A stretch of 64,000 nucleotides of DNA from Strongylocentrotus purpuratus (GCF_000002235.5 NW_022145607.1:36183029-36247028), one strand, 5' to 3'; positions 33,801-43,736 are shown, counted from the first letter of the stretch. A program made the numbers and translations. The notes: generated from the sequence alone by a model not told the origin.

Positions 33801-34243
33801 AACATTTTCCGGTATGTAGTGAGAACTAGTTTGGTGTGATGGGGGCTTTAACTGGGTAATTATTCATGAGTGTCCGGGTGTGTGTGGATGTGTGCTTGTG
33901 TGTAGATGGGGGACGGGGTATGGACCCGGAAATGGAATACCATTATGAATACGTCTTACAAATTTTGATACATTTGAAAATATAGATCTAAAGTCAATTG
34001 TCCTTCAAAGAATTTTAAAGAAACAAATAATTCACCTGAAAAGAGACAGATTGTACCGGGTAGACTGCAGATAAAGCCTACTGTAGCGTAATTTCTGTTG
34101 AATCTTTCAACCATTACTGGAAGGAGAACCCCGAAAGCCTTAAGGATCCCAGAACCCATGTTTGTCATGAATTTGCATAGTATGATGACGTAACCCCACT
34201 TCCAGTTTAAAATGGAGATCTCTTGTCCTCTTGATGACACCAT
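27420..34243 (-). CDS. SLC16-type monocarboxylate transporter
   Basis: Four coding exons: 34243-34036, 32863-32723, 29613-28483, then either 27857-27724 or 27676-27420. All junctions are GT-AG and phase 1. The joined frames are open: 578 residues with the distal last exon, 537 with the proximal one. The protein is a major-facilitator transporter of the SLC16 (MCT) family, with twelve expected membrane helices: six before and six after a long acidic cytosolic loop (about 110-160 residues rich in D/E, in exon 3). Family marks are the TM1 segment NWKWGYVIILCKF, the TM5 region YFKENYVLMNTIASYGSTAG and the late block SNFSFGLGLVMLMHGSGNIS. Substrate (monocarboxylate, thyroid hormone, amino acid or another) cannot be told. 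An RTE-like LINE fills intron 2 in antisense. Confidence 0.9.
27724..27857 (-). CDS. Transporter last exon, proximal alternative
   Basis: 134 nt from acceptor CATGCAG|GAGCTT to a stop. It encodes ALFDVIQSYTIVFMMTGIPV and a short basic tail. It is a near-duplicate of the exon just downstream and splices in frame to exon 3. Confidence 0.82.
27858..28482. other. Transporter intron 3
   Basis: 625 bp of AT-rich intron with an A-run near 28111-28126. Nothing else seen. Confidence 0.6.
28483..29613 (-). CDS. Transporter exon 3 (TM4-TM11 and central loop)
   Basis: 1131 nt, phase 1 both ends, acceptor TTGACAG|GAATTG and donor CTCACAG|GTAGAC. It encodes GIGRCCAYFPIALLMNQYF, helices 5 and 6, a long acidic loop, helices 7-11 (CLPANYFRAYSFGAWVLFLV onward) and ends GSGNISAGLLT. 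Reading through the donor soon hits a stop. Confidence 0.93.
29740..32462 (+). mobile_element. RTE-like LINE, damaged, antisense in transporter intron 2
   Basis: The first part (29753-30787) encodes an apurinic-type endonuclease: IATYNVRSLLQEERLL, VGLGEVRRRGEE, IVMGDFNAKVG, NEIDFIL, GSDHRMVMG. The second part (31137-31760) encodes reverse transcriptase with YRPISLLSNLYKL, QAGFRRGFST, VDYEKAFDSVE, GVRQGDTGSP and FADDIVI. A C-terminal piece (32146-32442) has RRKWNWAGHISRR and GKRNRGRQRKRWRDELQQF, as in RTE-clade elements. About 320 bp of homopolymer-rich DNA at 30788-31110 replaces the segment between endonuclease and polymerase. Stop codons at 31758 and 31869 break the polymerase frame. The 3' end is a short (aaagt)n-like tail. 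Not mobile by itself now. Confidence 0.9.
30788..31110. repeat. Poly-G/poly-A block inside the LINE
   Basis: Starts with 57 consecutive G (30788-30844), then ggggtaagaggacac with a T-run, shorter G-runs at 30903 and 31000, an A-run at about 30968-30991 and C-runs to 31095. It ends ctgcgtacgcgcctga. It interrupts the LINE coding sequence. Assembly error is possible in such DNA. Confidence 0.85.
32723..32863 (-). CDS. Transporter exon 2 (TM3-TM4)
   Basis: 141 nt, phase 1 both ends, acceptor CATGCAG|GTCCTT and donor CTCACAG|GTATGT. It encodes PFVSLVLQRVDHRIVAMLGG and ends CGFISNITGLGFMLALT. Confidence 0.9.
32864..34035. other. Transporter intron 1, with an unexplained open frame
   Basis: 1.17 kb. 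A plus-strand frame of 159 residues (33290-33769) is open but shows no family, no repeat of itself in the window and no splice context. The 33140-33300 part has several 'agtt' motifs (cagtcagttca, taactagttc) in loose repetition. I cannot assign a function. Confidence 0.4.
34036..34243 (-). CDS. Transporter exon 1 (N-terminus, TM1-TM2)
   Basis: 69 codons plus one base. Start ATG at 34243 is chosen over the upstream in-frame ATG at 34294 because the inverted paralogue at 59889 starts at the same place with the same preceding gaa. It encodes MVSSRGQEISILNWKWGYVI and a second helix ending SLPGTICLFS. Donor TTTCAG|GTGAAT. Confidence 0.9.
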
Positions 34244-34375
34244 TTCTGCAAGCAAAGTAGTCGTACAAGAAAATACACAGTAAACTGTTCTCACCTGTCT
34301 AACGACGTGTAAATCTGAAACTCCATTGTATTTAATCCAAACAGGTCAAGTGTATCATTCAATCAATATATCAAA

Positions 34376-34965
34376 TGAACCCCACACACAACCAATCAAT
34401 CAGTCAACCAACAAATCAATTATTCAATCAACCAACAAAGCAACCAACTAACCAATCAAACAATCAGCCTATTAATCTTTCAATCAACCAACAATCCAAC
34501 CAATCAATCAAACAATCAACCAATCAATATATTAATCAACCAACAAACCAACCAATCAATCAAACAATCAACCAATCAATCAATCAGTATTCAACCAACA
34601 ATTTCACCAACCAACTAACCAATCAAACAGGCAACCAATCAATCAACCAACAAACCAACCACCTAACCAATCAAACAAGCAACCAATCAATCAATCAATC
34701 AACCAATAAACCAACCAACTAACCAATCAAACAATCAACCAATCAATCTATCAGTTAATCAACCAACAATTTCATCAACCAACCAACTAACCAATTAACC
34801 ATTCACTCAGTCAATCAACCAACAATCCAACCAACCAATCAAAGAATCACCCAATCAATACATCAATCAACCAACAAACCAACCAACCCAACAAACTAAT
34901 CACACAATCAACCAATCAATCAATAAATCAATTAACCAACACATCAACCAACCAACTAATGCCTG
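34376..34965. repeat. (CAAT/CAAC)n imperfect tetranucleotide array
   Basis: About 590 bp made mostly of caat and caac words with acct/aaca variations. It starts about 130 bp upstream of the transporter start codon. The array is split by a TIR element and resumes at 35567-35645. A shorter inverted version lies upstream of the second transporter copy at 59366-59600. Confidence 0.9.
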
Positions 34966-35566
34966 GATTACATTTCGCTTGCGATTAGTCTACGGGGTCC
35001 GTATCCTGCCCATACCCCCTTTTCTGTGCGGCCTCCGTGGGGAGGCAGAAGGCGGCCGTGAGATTTCGTACGGATTCACGGGCTCCGCGGCTACTACGAT
35101 TTAGTTTCGCGGGGAGTTAAACAAATTTGAAAAAATCGTAAGCCCGTAGCTCGTCGACATGTCGTAGGTGGTATTGCACAATCCCCGCACGGGCATTGCG
35201 TGGAGGCCTCACGCTGATTCAGTGAACATTGGGGCAACAGACGCCGAAAAAACGGCACGGAGGCTGCCCGGTCACCGCGACTTCTCCGTGAAATCTCTGT
35301 ATGGAAGCTGCACGAGCTCCGTACGGTTTCCGTGCGGAGGTTGCAGAGACTGCACGGGTGTTGCACTGAAATCTCCGAGCAGCCTCTGTATGGATGTGTC
35401 CCGGTCTGCCCCCAAGGGCCAATACAAGAAAAGGCACGATGCTCGTAGATAATGTAAACACAAACATCGTAGCCCGTAGCTTCCTACGATGCCCCCAAAA
35501 TCGCATGAAAAATCGTAGACCAATTTATCGTGCGGCGCCCGGGCCAAATGTAATCCAGACATATCC
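34966..35566. mobile_element. TIR element inserted in the tetranucleotide array
   Basis: Left end tgcctggattacatttcgct, right end mirrored (aaatgtaatccagaca). It is GC-rich with repeated 'cgtagcccgtag', 'ctccgt' and 'tctacg' words. No transposase domain recognised; overlapping open frames reflect the base composition. The array continues on both sides. Confidence 0.75.
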
Positions 35567-35645
35567 AATCAAACAATCAGTCAATTGATATATCAATTAA
35601 CCAACAGACCAACCAACCAACTAACCAATCAAACGATCACCCAAC
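35567..35645. repeat. Tetranucleotide array, continued
   Basis: caatcaaacaatcagtcaat and similar words resume directly after the TIR element, so the element landed inside an existing array. Confidence 0.85.
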
Positions 35646-35689
35646 TAATATAAGTGTTAAGTGGAGCCAGACGTAAAGGTATATCTTAA

Positions 35690-35945
35690 AGAGCACAATT
35701 TATGTCAGACTCACTCTCATGCAGTATGTCTGTAATGTATGTAGACCAGTAGATTTGGGAATCAAAGATCACGAAAGTTAATAATGCCCACACAGCCGCA
35801 CTGTTTATCATTCTCATTCTTTTTCTCGTTCAGAGTGGTTGCAAGCATGCACGTTAAACACTATACCAATACAACATAACGTCCACAATAATTTCCTTCT
35901 CCGTTCCATGCCCGAGTGGAACATCACAATGCAAGTTATTTTACA
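35690..35945 (+). repeat. Inverted-duplicated segment A, left copy
   Basis: Contains tgtcagactcactctcatgc, gtctgtaatgtatgtagacc and cgttcagagtggttgcaagc. The reverse complement occurs at 51595-51805. Unique-looking, not simple sequence, so it marks a duplicated flank. Confidence 0.75.
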
Positions 35946-36799
35946 GAAATAACTGTCCGGTATGGGCTATTTTTTAATAAAAACGACATGTATTCCATAG
36001 AGGTGGTGAAGCCAGACGCAAACAACCGTCGATATGACGTGGAGACTGAGCTTTTGTCTACATAGTGTCCTAGTTGCACTCAAGCGATGGATGAACAAGT
36101 TTAATTGAACAAAGCTGGTGTAGCTATGCGAGATAAATATTTTTTCTTTAATTCCACATACTTTTCTTAAGTTCAGTTCAATATTTATTCACTATGAAAT
36201 GATAATTGCAGTATAATCAAGGGAGGAGAGGGACAGTAGTTTGAAAATCGCACAAATAAACTACGTACACTGTTGCTCATCAATGTGGAATGTTTTTGTC
36301 CAACCGCTTTTCATGAAATGAGTGTGACAATATGACTCATTCATGATCGATTTTACATCTTTTGAGAGCTTTATTTATCAATCTCTATGATTTTCGGTTG
36401 ATCAATACAGTCCTGAGAAGATATAAACTTAATCTATGAAGAATAAATCATATTCTCGGCACAATCAGTTCATGAAAGAGGTCAGAAAAAGTTATTCCAA
36501 TTTTATGGGTAAGCGTGTAAAGGCCTACACTACAGTATTGGAAAATGGCGTAGTGATATGGTTGAACCTACAACTATACAGATAGCATTTTAGCCTATCT
36601 GTCCATAATCGCCTCTCTGTATGCAACTCAACCCCACCACCTCCCCGTGGTACCAGGAGCGGCGATCCCGGGGGGGGGGGGGGGGACACGTCCCCCCCTC
36701 AATTTTTTTGAAAAAGTGAAAAAGGGAGAAAAAAAGTAAGTGTATAGCAAATACTGACAAAAGACTGCAACAGACTTTTAGGTTTTGGAGGGCCAAATA
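35946..36799. other. Spacer, no gene seen
   Basis: AT-rich sequence with a G-run at 36670-36685. No exon or repeat boundary recognised. Confidence 0.45.
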
Positions 36800-36805
36800 G
36801 TGCAG

Positions 36806-38930
36806 TATGGTGGCCCTGAAGGGACATCGCGAATAGACTAAATCGTGAAAAATATGCGATAAAATTCACGATATCGTCAATTTTATCGCATATTTTTCAT
36901 GAAGAAATTCACGAAATTGACGATATCGTGAACTTTATCGTGAACTTTTCGCGATGAAATTCACGATATCGTGAATTTTATCGTGAAAAGTTCACGATAT
37001 AAAGTTCACGATATCGTCAATTTTATCGTGTACTCTATCGTGTACTCTATCGTGTACTCTCCTGACGGGCGCTTCGTAAACAAAACCAGCCCTAGCTGGG
37101 GGAGACAGAGAGAAGGAAAAAAGGGAAAGGGAAAGAGAAGATAAAAGGAAAGAAAGAATAATAAGAAGAAAAGAGGGAAACGGGGGGGGGGGGGGCGAAG
37201 GGCTCTTGCCTCCTCCTCACTCCCCCCCTCCCCGCCAAAAAATAAATCAGAGAGAGAGAGAGAAGGGAAAGGGAAAGGGAAAGAGAAGATAAAAGGAAAG
37301 AAAGAAGAGGAAGAAGAAGAAAAGAGGAAAACGGGGGAAGGGCGAAGGACTCTTGCCCCCCCTTCCCCCCGCCAAAAAAATTAATCAGAGAGAGAGAGAG
37401 AAGGGAAGGGGAAAGGGAAAGAGAAGAAAAAAGGAAAGAAAGAAGAGGAAGAAGAAGAAAAGAGGGAAACGGGGGCAAAGGGCTTTTGCCTCGTCCCCCC
37501 CGCCCCCCGCCAAAAAATAAATAAGAGAGAGAGAGAGAGAGAGAGAAGGAAAGGGAAAGAGAAGAAAGAAAGAGAAAAACGAAAAAGAGGGAGAATAGGA
37601 AAGAAAGGAAAAGAAAGAAAAGAAAGGAGGCAAGAGCCCTTCGCCCCTGTTTCCCTCTTTTCTTATTCTTTTTCCTCTTCTTTCTTTCCTTTTATATTTT
37701 CTTTCCCTCTCCCTTCTCTTTCCCTTTATGGCGGGAGGGGGGAGGGGGAGGTAAGAGCCTTTCGCCCTTCCCCCGTTTCCCTCTTTCCGTCTTCTTCTTC
37801 TTTCTTTCCTTTTATATTTTCTTTCCCTTTCCCTTTCCCTTCTCTCTATCTCTCTCTCTCTCTCCTATTTATTTGTTGGCGCGGGAGGGGGGAGGAGGCA
37901 AGAGCCCCTCTTTTCTTCTTATTCTTCTTCCTTTCCTTTTTTATTCTCTTTCCCTTTCCCTTCTCTCTCTATATCTCTTATTTATTTTTTGGGCGGGGGG
38001 ATGCAAAAGCCCTTCGCCCCCGTTTCCCTCTTTTCTTCTTCTTCTTCCTCTTCTTTCTTTCCTTTTATCTTCTCTTTCCCTTTCCCTTTCCCTTCTCTCT
38101 CTATCTCTTATTTATTTTTTTGGCGGGGGGTGGGGAGGGAGGAGGCAAGAGCCCTTCGCCCTTCCCCCGTTTCCCTCTTTCCTTCTTATTCCTCTTCTTT
38201 CTTTCCTTTTATATTTTCTTTCCCTTTCCCTTCTCTCTCTTATTTATTTTTGGCGGGGGGGGGGGGAAGGAGGCAAGAGTCCTTCGCCCTTCCCCTGTTT
38301 CCCTCTTATTCCTCTTCTTTCTTTCCCTTTCCCTTCTCTCTCTCTCTCTCTCTCTTATTTATTTTTTTGGCGGGGGGGGGGGGGGGGAGGTAAGAGCCTT
38401 TCGCCCTTCTCCCGTTTCCCTCTTTCCTTCTTCCTCTTCTTTCTTTCCTTTTATATTTTCTTTCCCATTCCCTTTCCCTTCTCTCTCTCCTTATTTATTT
38501 TTTGGCGGGGGGGGGGGGGGGGAGTGAGGAGGAGGCAAGAGCCCTTCGCCCCCCGTTTCCCTCTTTTCTTCTTATTATTCTTTCTTTCCTTTTATCTTCT
38601 CTTTCCCTTTCCCTTTTTTCCTTCTCTCTGTCTCCCCCAGCTAGGGCTGGTTTTGTTTACGAAGCGCCCGTCAGGAGAGTACACGATAGAGTACACGATA
38701 GAGTACACGATAAAATTGACGATATCGTGAACTTTATATCGTGAACTTTTCACGATAAAATTCACGATATCGTCAATTTCATCGCGAAAAGTTCACGATA
38801 AAGTTCACGATATCGTCAATTTCGTGAATTTCTTCGTGAAAAATATGCGATAAAATTGACGATATCGTGAATTTTATCGCATATTTTTCACGATTTAGTC
38901 TATTCGCGATGTCCCTTCAGGGCCACCATA
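36806..38930. mobile_element. 2.1-kb palindromic foldback element, copy 1
   Basis: Ends TATGGTGGCCCTGAAGGGAC and its reverse complement. GTGCAG lies directly at 36800-36805 and 38931-38936, a 6-bp target duplication. The outer about 280 bp of each end are inverted repeats packed with the palindrome ACGATATCGT. Inside them, the 3-fold 'atcgtgtactct' and cgggcgcttcgtaaacaaaa lead into an inner array. The array is purine-rich on the plus strand from about 37090 to 37630, then pyrimidine-rich to about 38640, made of roughly 120-bp units (C or G run, ccaaaaaataaat, GA-run, gggaaag, gaagggctcttgcc). No protein domain; the long open frames are translations of the CT array. Confidence 0.88.
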
Positions 38931-38936
38931 GTGCAG

Positions 38937-39377
38937 CGTTTAGACAAATAAAAGTGCAACAATCTTCTCGCTCGGGAGCTAAGCTCCCTCGCATAATATT
39001 CTTCAACGTGTAGAGTAAATATTCTAGAAAAGTGAAGAGTGCAAAAAGTATATTGCTTGTATTTATACTATTGTTTTGCTAAGGAATGTAATGTGTTAAT
39101 ACAACAAAACTTCAAAAACCTGTAGGGGGGGGGGGGAATTAGTCACTTCCATCACCTTCACCCCTCTCGTTCACTATGCTTCCTCGCCCTGGCGTAACGA
39201 TGGGGGGGGGGGGGAGCTTGGGGTAGTTGCCCCCTAATGAAATTCAAACTTGGTTTATTTCTAACTCGATACCAGTGATTTACAAATGTTGATGAAATGG
39301 CATGGTTTTTCCCTGAGCTTCCGGGGGCTCTTGACCCCACCATGGACCCTAAGGCTGGCCCCTGGTTGCTCATCTGA
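38937..39377. other. Spacer
   Basis: Short G-runs at 39125-39136 and 39201-39214, and a diverged copy of the 'gagcttccgggggctc' repeat at about 39316-39345. No gene. Confidence 0.45.
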
Positions 39378-40500
39378 CCGTGATTAAAGCCCAAAACACT
39401 GAGCTTCCGGGGCTCTGCCCCCTGGACCCCACCACCCCCCGTCCCTCGCATTTGGTCCCCCCGGTCATGAAAAGAAATCGCCGCCCCTCCGTGGTACCAA
39501 CCGGATACCTTGGCTCCGCGGTCTGGGGAACTGACATTGGGCTTTGGGTATAGGGAAGGAAAACCCGATAAAACCTCAGGAGTGGGATGGTGGCCTTCTC
39601 CTTAAATCAACAGAACATTGTTGTACCAGACTGGGAATTCATTAACCGCGCGTGTCCAGTTTCTGTGCTTTGGCACACAGGTCAAAACTCCTTTACCTCT
39701 CACAACAAACAAGTACTGGTAAATATACAGTATAAGAGATACTATTATATACCTCATATATAGATTGTCATTCACTGATTGGTCAAAACTATATCACATG
39801 ACAAGGAGCATCTCGATCTATCATTGCGTCAGAGGGTTTGGGCATTCTATCAATTGACCTACGTGATAGAACGCCCAAACCCTGTGATAGTACGCCTAAC
39901 CTCTCCGCGACTTTTGCACCAAAAAAAAAAAATTGGTTCAGGTTTTAAGAGCGCTTTCAATTTCTTGAGTCGCTAGGTTACGACTACGTTAATCAATCGC
40001 ACGGTACGTGCAGCGAGTAAGAATTCAACATGGCGAGTGACTTAGCAACTGATCGAGCTCCGACTCCAAGATTGGAATTATTAAGTGAGGAGGGTTTGGA
40101 GCAGTTACTAGAGGAAGCAGAGAGACAAATCAAGTACGCGGTCTCTATCTTTAAGGATTACTGCTCAACATGCAATATTGGTGACATCGAGAACATGAGC
40201 GACGCGGATTTGGATAATCTTCTTTCAAGATTCAATGCAGGAGCTCGATTGCCAGAAGGCCGGATAGCTGAACTGTAGGAACACGATACAATCGATGCGG
40301 TATGGCCTGCAAATTAAGGCATCTCCAAACTACTCGCAATGTTGATATTGTGAAAGGTACTGTGTTTAAAGTTTCCAACAAGATCTTCAGTTCAAAGCCT
40401 TTCTGGAAAAGTTGAAGAAAAGTGGAAAGAGTAACGTCAAACGACACCCGCTGGTGAGCCCAAGTGACATGCAATGCATTCAAGAAAACCTGGATTTGAA
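39378..40500 (+). repeat. Inverted-duplicated segment B, left copy
   Basis: Runs from gaccgtgattaaa through tcatgaaaagaaatcgccgc, aaaacccgataaaacctcag and cgcgacttttgcacc to the Crypton-like coding fragment. The reverse complement is at about 57880-58985. Similarity is high across more than 1 kb with small differences. Confidence 0.85.
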
Positions 40501-40620
40501 TACTTATGAAAGAGTGTTTTATTCCAAATCATTTGGTATCATTTTGGTGTGGTATGTGTTCACGCTTGGGTGAACAGGAAGCATTGTTTGCGAGAGTGCA
40601 AAAATCGACTTGCGCCAAAG
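40030..40620 (+). pseudogene. Crypton-like tyrosine recombinase fragment, left copy
   Basis: ATG at 40030 opens an 82-codon frame with LELLSEEGLEQLLEEAERQ and MSDADLDNLLSRFNAGARLP, ended by a stop. Coding sense continues in other frames up to about 40560, with NTIQSMRYGLQ, then LRHLQTTRNVDIVKGTVFKV, then FLEKLKKSGKSNVKRHP and MQCIQENLDLNTYE. This pattern (an 'IQSMRYGLQRHL' core followed by 'F...FLEKLKKSGKS.VKRHP') is that of the N-terminal part of Crypton-type recombinases and relatives. At least three frame breaks, so it is dead. The catalytic R-H-R-Y domain is absent. Confidence 0.65.
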
Positions 40621-40925
40621 TGATGCCTACTGTATGTATTAAGTGGGGATTAGCGGAGTGAGAGAATAAATTGAATGTATCAAATGAAATGCATTGCATA
40701 TGCTTTTTGCAGAAGCAAAGTCACACACACACACACACGCGCGCACAAATGTTCGTTGATATTTCATATTCGATATTTTGATAAGTGTGGCATGATTAAT
40801 TCTGTTAGGGACGACTTTGGCGCAAGTCGATTTTTGCACTCTCGCAAACAATGCCTCCTTTTCATCCAAGCTCAACACATACCATACAAAAATGATACCA
40901 AATGATTTGGGATAAAACACTCTTT
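40509..40925. repeat. Foldback of the Crypton-like 3' portion
   Basis: agagtgttttattccaaatc at 40510 and gatttgggataaaacactct at 40903 begin inverted arms of about 110 bp that also share ttgcgagagtgcaaaaatcg. The loop holds a (CA)n run at 40723-40746. The coding fragment's end is thus duplicated in inverted orientation. Confidence 0.8.
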
Positions 40926-41450
40926 TATAAGATGTATAATAATTTACTGTTCATAGATGATTTTTTAAATAAGCAATTTTCTAGGTGTAAACTTTTTGTT
41001 GACTCACATTGTATAGTATGTATCCGTGACACCACTAAAGATTTTTTTATTTAACAGTGAATACAGGTGAACTGAATTTTTTATTAAGAACACTATGGAA
41101 TTAACGAACAAAATACATATGTAGCATAACTATACCAGCTCAGTTCAATAAAACATGTACATCCATTGCTTGAGTGCACCTTGTACAGCTAGACCGAAAC
41201 CCTAGTCGGTGGTATCGACGGTTTCTTACGCCTGGCTCCGATCTAACCTCCTCTATAATGTTCAGAGGGCAGGGCTCAAATTAATTTTTTGTCCACGGGG
41301 CTCTTTTATTACTGACGGGGGCTCTTTTTTATACAAATATCCATTGAATTGGTACCTATGATACTCCTCAATTATTTGCTATTTCATCATTATCATTTCA
41401 ATCAGCATTTTCCCTCTTACAAATTTACAAGCTACATAGCTGTTACTGGC
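40926..41450. other. Spacer
   Basis: AT-rich DNA. At 41275-41335 a stretch with 'acgggggctcttttt' resembles the inverted 'acgggggcgattttg' at 51460-51500. No gene seen. Confidence 0.4.
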
Positions 41451-41993
41451 CTGTGTATATAATATATACGCATACAACACTGATCTTTATGATGTCTTTA
41501 ACGTGACATATCTTCTTCTCCCCTTGCAAACGAAAAAGAAAACATGGTCATTAAAAGGGATTAAGCGACAAATAATGATTGTGATTCAAATTGATGCGAA
41601 TATTTGTTTGAATAAGCACTGCTATTCACCCGAATCTTCTTTGTAAAAACAACTTTTACAAATCTCAGCCATGCTTACTGAGTTGAGACGTTTCATTTAA
41701 TTTAAAATACCCATTACATATACACTTCTCCTAATCTCAAAGTGATCTTACAGCACAGTGGCAGAATTGCATGGCTGAGATTTGTAAAAGTCGTTTTTAC
41801 AAAGAAGATTCTGGTGAAAAGCATTGCTTATTCAAAAAACATCCTTGCATCAATTTGAATCACAATGATTATTTGTCGCATGGTCCTTTTATTAAATAAC
41901 CTTGTTTTCTGTTTTGTTTGCAGAGGGAGAAGAAGCTATGTCACATTAAGAAATCATAAAGATCAGTTGTATTATGCGTATATACATATGATA
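41451..41993. mobile_element. Long hairpin element
   Basis: Inverted arms of about 210 bp: atacgcatacaacactgatc and tctttgtaaaaacaactttt on the left mirror the right arm, separated by about 90 bp. Neither arm codes. A MITE or foldback remnant. Confidence 0.78.
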
Positions 41994-42227
41994 CCAGAAC
42001 AAATGTTGATTATCAGAATGTCATTTTGGAATACCTCGATACAAATACCACATTGTCTTTAGCCCGTATCAGTATTAGTATGATCCAATATAAAGCTATT
42101 ATTCTTTATTTAATTCAGTATAATGCTTTTCCTCAAAAATAATTTTGCTATTTTTTTAGGGTTGAGACGCTAAGAAATGGTTTCAAATGTACATTACACG
42201 AACTCTGAACCATTGCAAAATGATGGT

Positions 42228-42256
42228 GGTTCTCTCTCTCTCTCTCTCTCTCTTTA
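42228..42256. repeat. (CT)n run
   Basis: Dinucleotide repeat ggttctctctctctctc and so on, about 25 bp. Confidence 0.9.
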
Positions 42257-42580
42257 TTTTAATCATGCATTATCAACTACATATAAAGCAGCAACCAAAA
42301 ACTTAGGGTTATCTAAGATAGGTGAAAGTAAGAGTTAAAAAGAAAGTCATGCTAAAACGGCGCTTCACTTCCCCCCGCCCCCTGAAAAAAATAAAATAGA
42401 TTAGTATTCTCCTCTCCAGAATCCCCCTCCCCCCGCTTTAATATCACATTTTCACTTGGCAGCCCAAGGGGGCCGGGGGATGGGAGGAGGGGGTTAAACC
42501 CCCTACCCCCCCCGCCGTAGATCTGCCCATGTTACCATATCATTCCACGACATTTTGGTCTTCCTCTTCTCCTCAAAATA

Positions 42581-43736
42581 GTCAGGTGGCTTAGCGAAAT
42601 TATCGTTACACGGCGGACAAAAGCGCCATTTTTGGTACAGGGCTTCCTTTCGACCTACTGAACGATATTAGCCTAGGAGCCCTCGGCAAAAAATTAATTT
42701 AAAGGTGTGGGGGGCGGGGGCGGCATTCCGGAGCCCCTTAATAAAATATAAGTTAAAATAACATTGATCTGTTGTTGTACGAATGTAATTTTTGGTACAG
42801 GGCTTTTTAGAACCATCTGAACGATGTTAGGGTTGCAGCCCCTTCAAAAAAAAAAATATATAGGTGTATTTTTGGGGGCCGGGGCGTCGTACCGGAGCCC
42901 CCATATTATATATTCTGTAAGATCACATTGGTTTGTGATTATACGACAGCCTGTTTTTGTACAGGGCTTCCCAAGGACTTACTGAAAGATAGTAGGGTAG
43001 GACCCCCTGGCAACAATTTCATATAAGGGTGTAGGGGCGGGGGCGCCATCCCGGAGCCCCCCAAATACTATAAAGGTTAAAAAAAAAAAAAAAATCTTGC
43101 ACAAATGCAATTTCTGGTACAGGGCTTTTTTTTGACCTACTAAACGATGTTAGGGTTGGAGCCGCCAACAAAACATTTATATAGGTGTATTTTGGGGGCG
43201 GGGGCGCCGTACCAGAGCCCCCGTGTTAGATATCATGAAAGATCACATTGGTTTGTGGTTATATGACAGCCTTTTATGGTACAGGGCTCTCTTATGACCT
43301 ACTGAATGATATTAAGGAAGGAGCCCCCGGCAAAACAATCGCATAAGTGTGAAGAAGGTCGGGGCGTTGTTTCGGAGCCCCCGTGTTGATTTTGTTAAAC
43401 CTTAATAATTTGCATACTCTGGGGGTAGAATGTTGCCAGTCGCCAGTAATAAGTCTTAACAACAGAACACGCTCATGTCAGGTGGCTAAGCGTTACTATC
43501 AACTAATCATAGCCTAGGAGCCTTTCAGAATTTTTGAAAAAAATCATGTAAAACACAGAATTCCAAGTTAGCTGACATTTGTGACATAATTCCACTCATT
43601 CCTGAGAATCATAAAAAGTTTTAAATGGTTACGAAATATATGTATAGAGGCCACTGATCAAATTCAATTCAAGTTTGGATAAATTGCAATACTACAAGTG
43701 GACCTAGCTACAAGCAGTTTCACCAAAGTAATCATT
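42581..43736 (+). repeat. Left terminal inverted repeat
   Basis: Five tandem subrepeats start at about 42633, 42793, 42955, 43115 and 43277, a strikingly even 160-bp period. Each has tggtacagggct, a 'gacctactgaacgat' block, 'ggagccccc' and a G-rich 'gggggcggggc' stretch. Odd and even units differ in their ends (gaatgtaattt versus gacagccttt), so the true unit may be a 320-bp pair. The inner 280 bp is unique and ends at accaaagtaatcattgaa. Confidence 0.88.

Noticed and set aside
35094-35588. Overlapping GC-rich frames as a gene
   Set aside because: They lie inside a TIR element, overlap on both strands, and reflect base composition.
37092-38744. Open frames up to 285 codons in the CT/GA-rich foldback
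   Set aside because: They are translations of tandem pyrimidine-rich units, rich in F, S, L, P, and appear in several frames and in both element copies. No domain.
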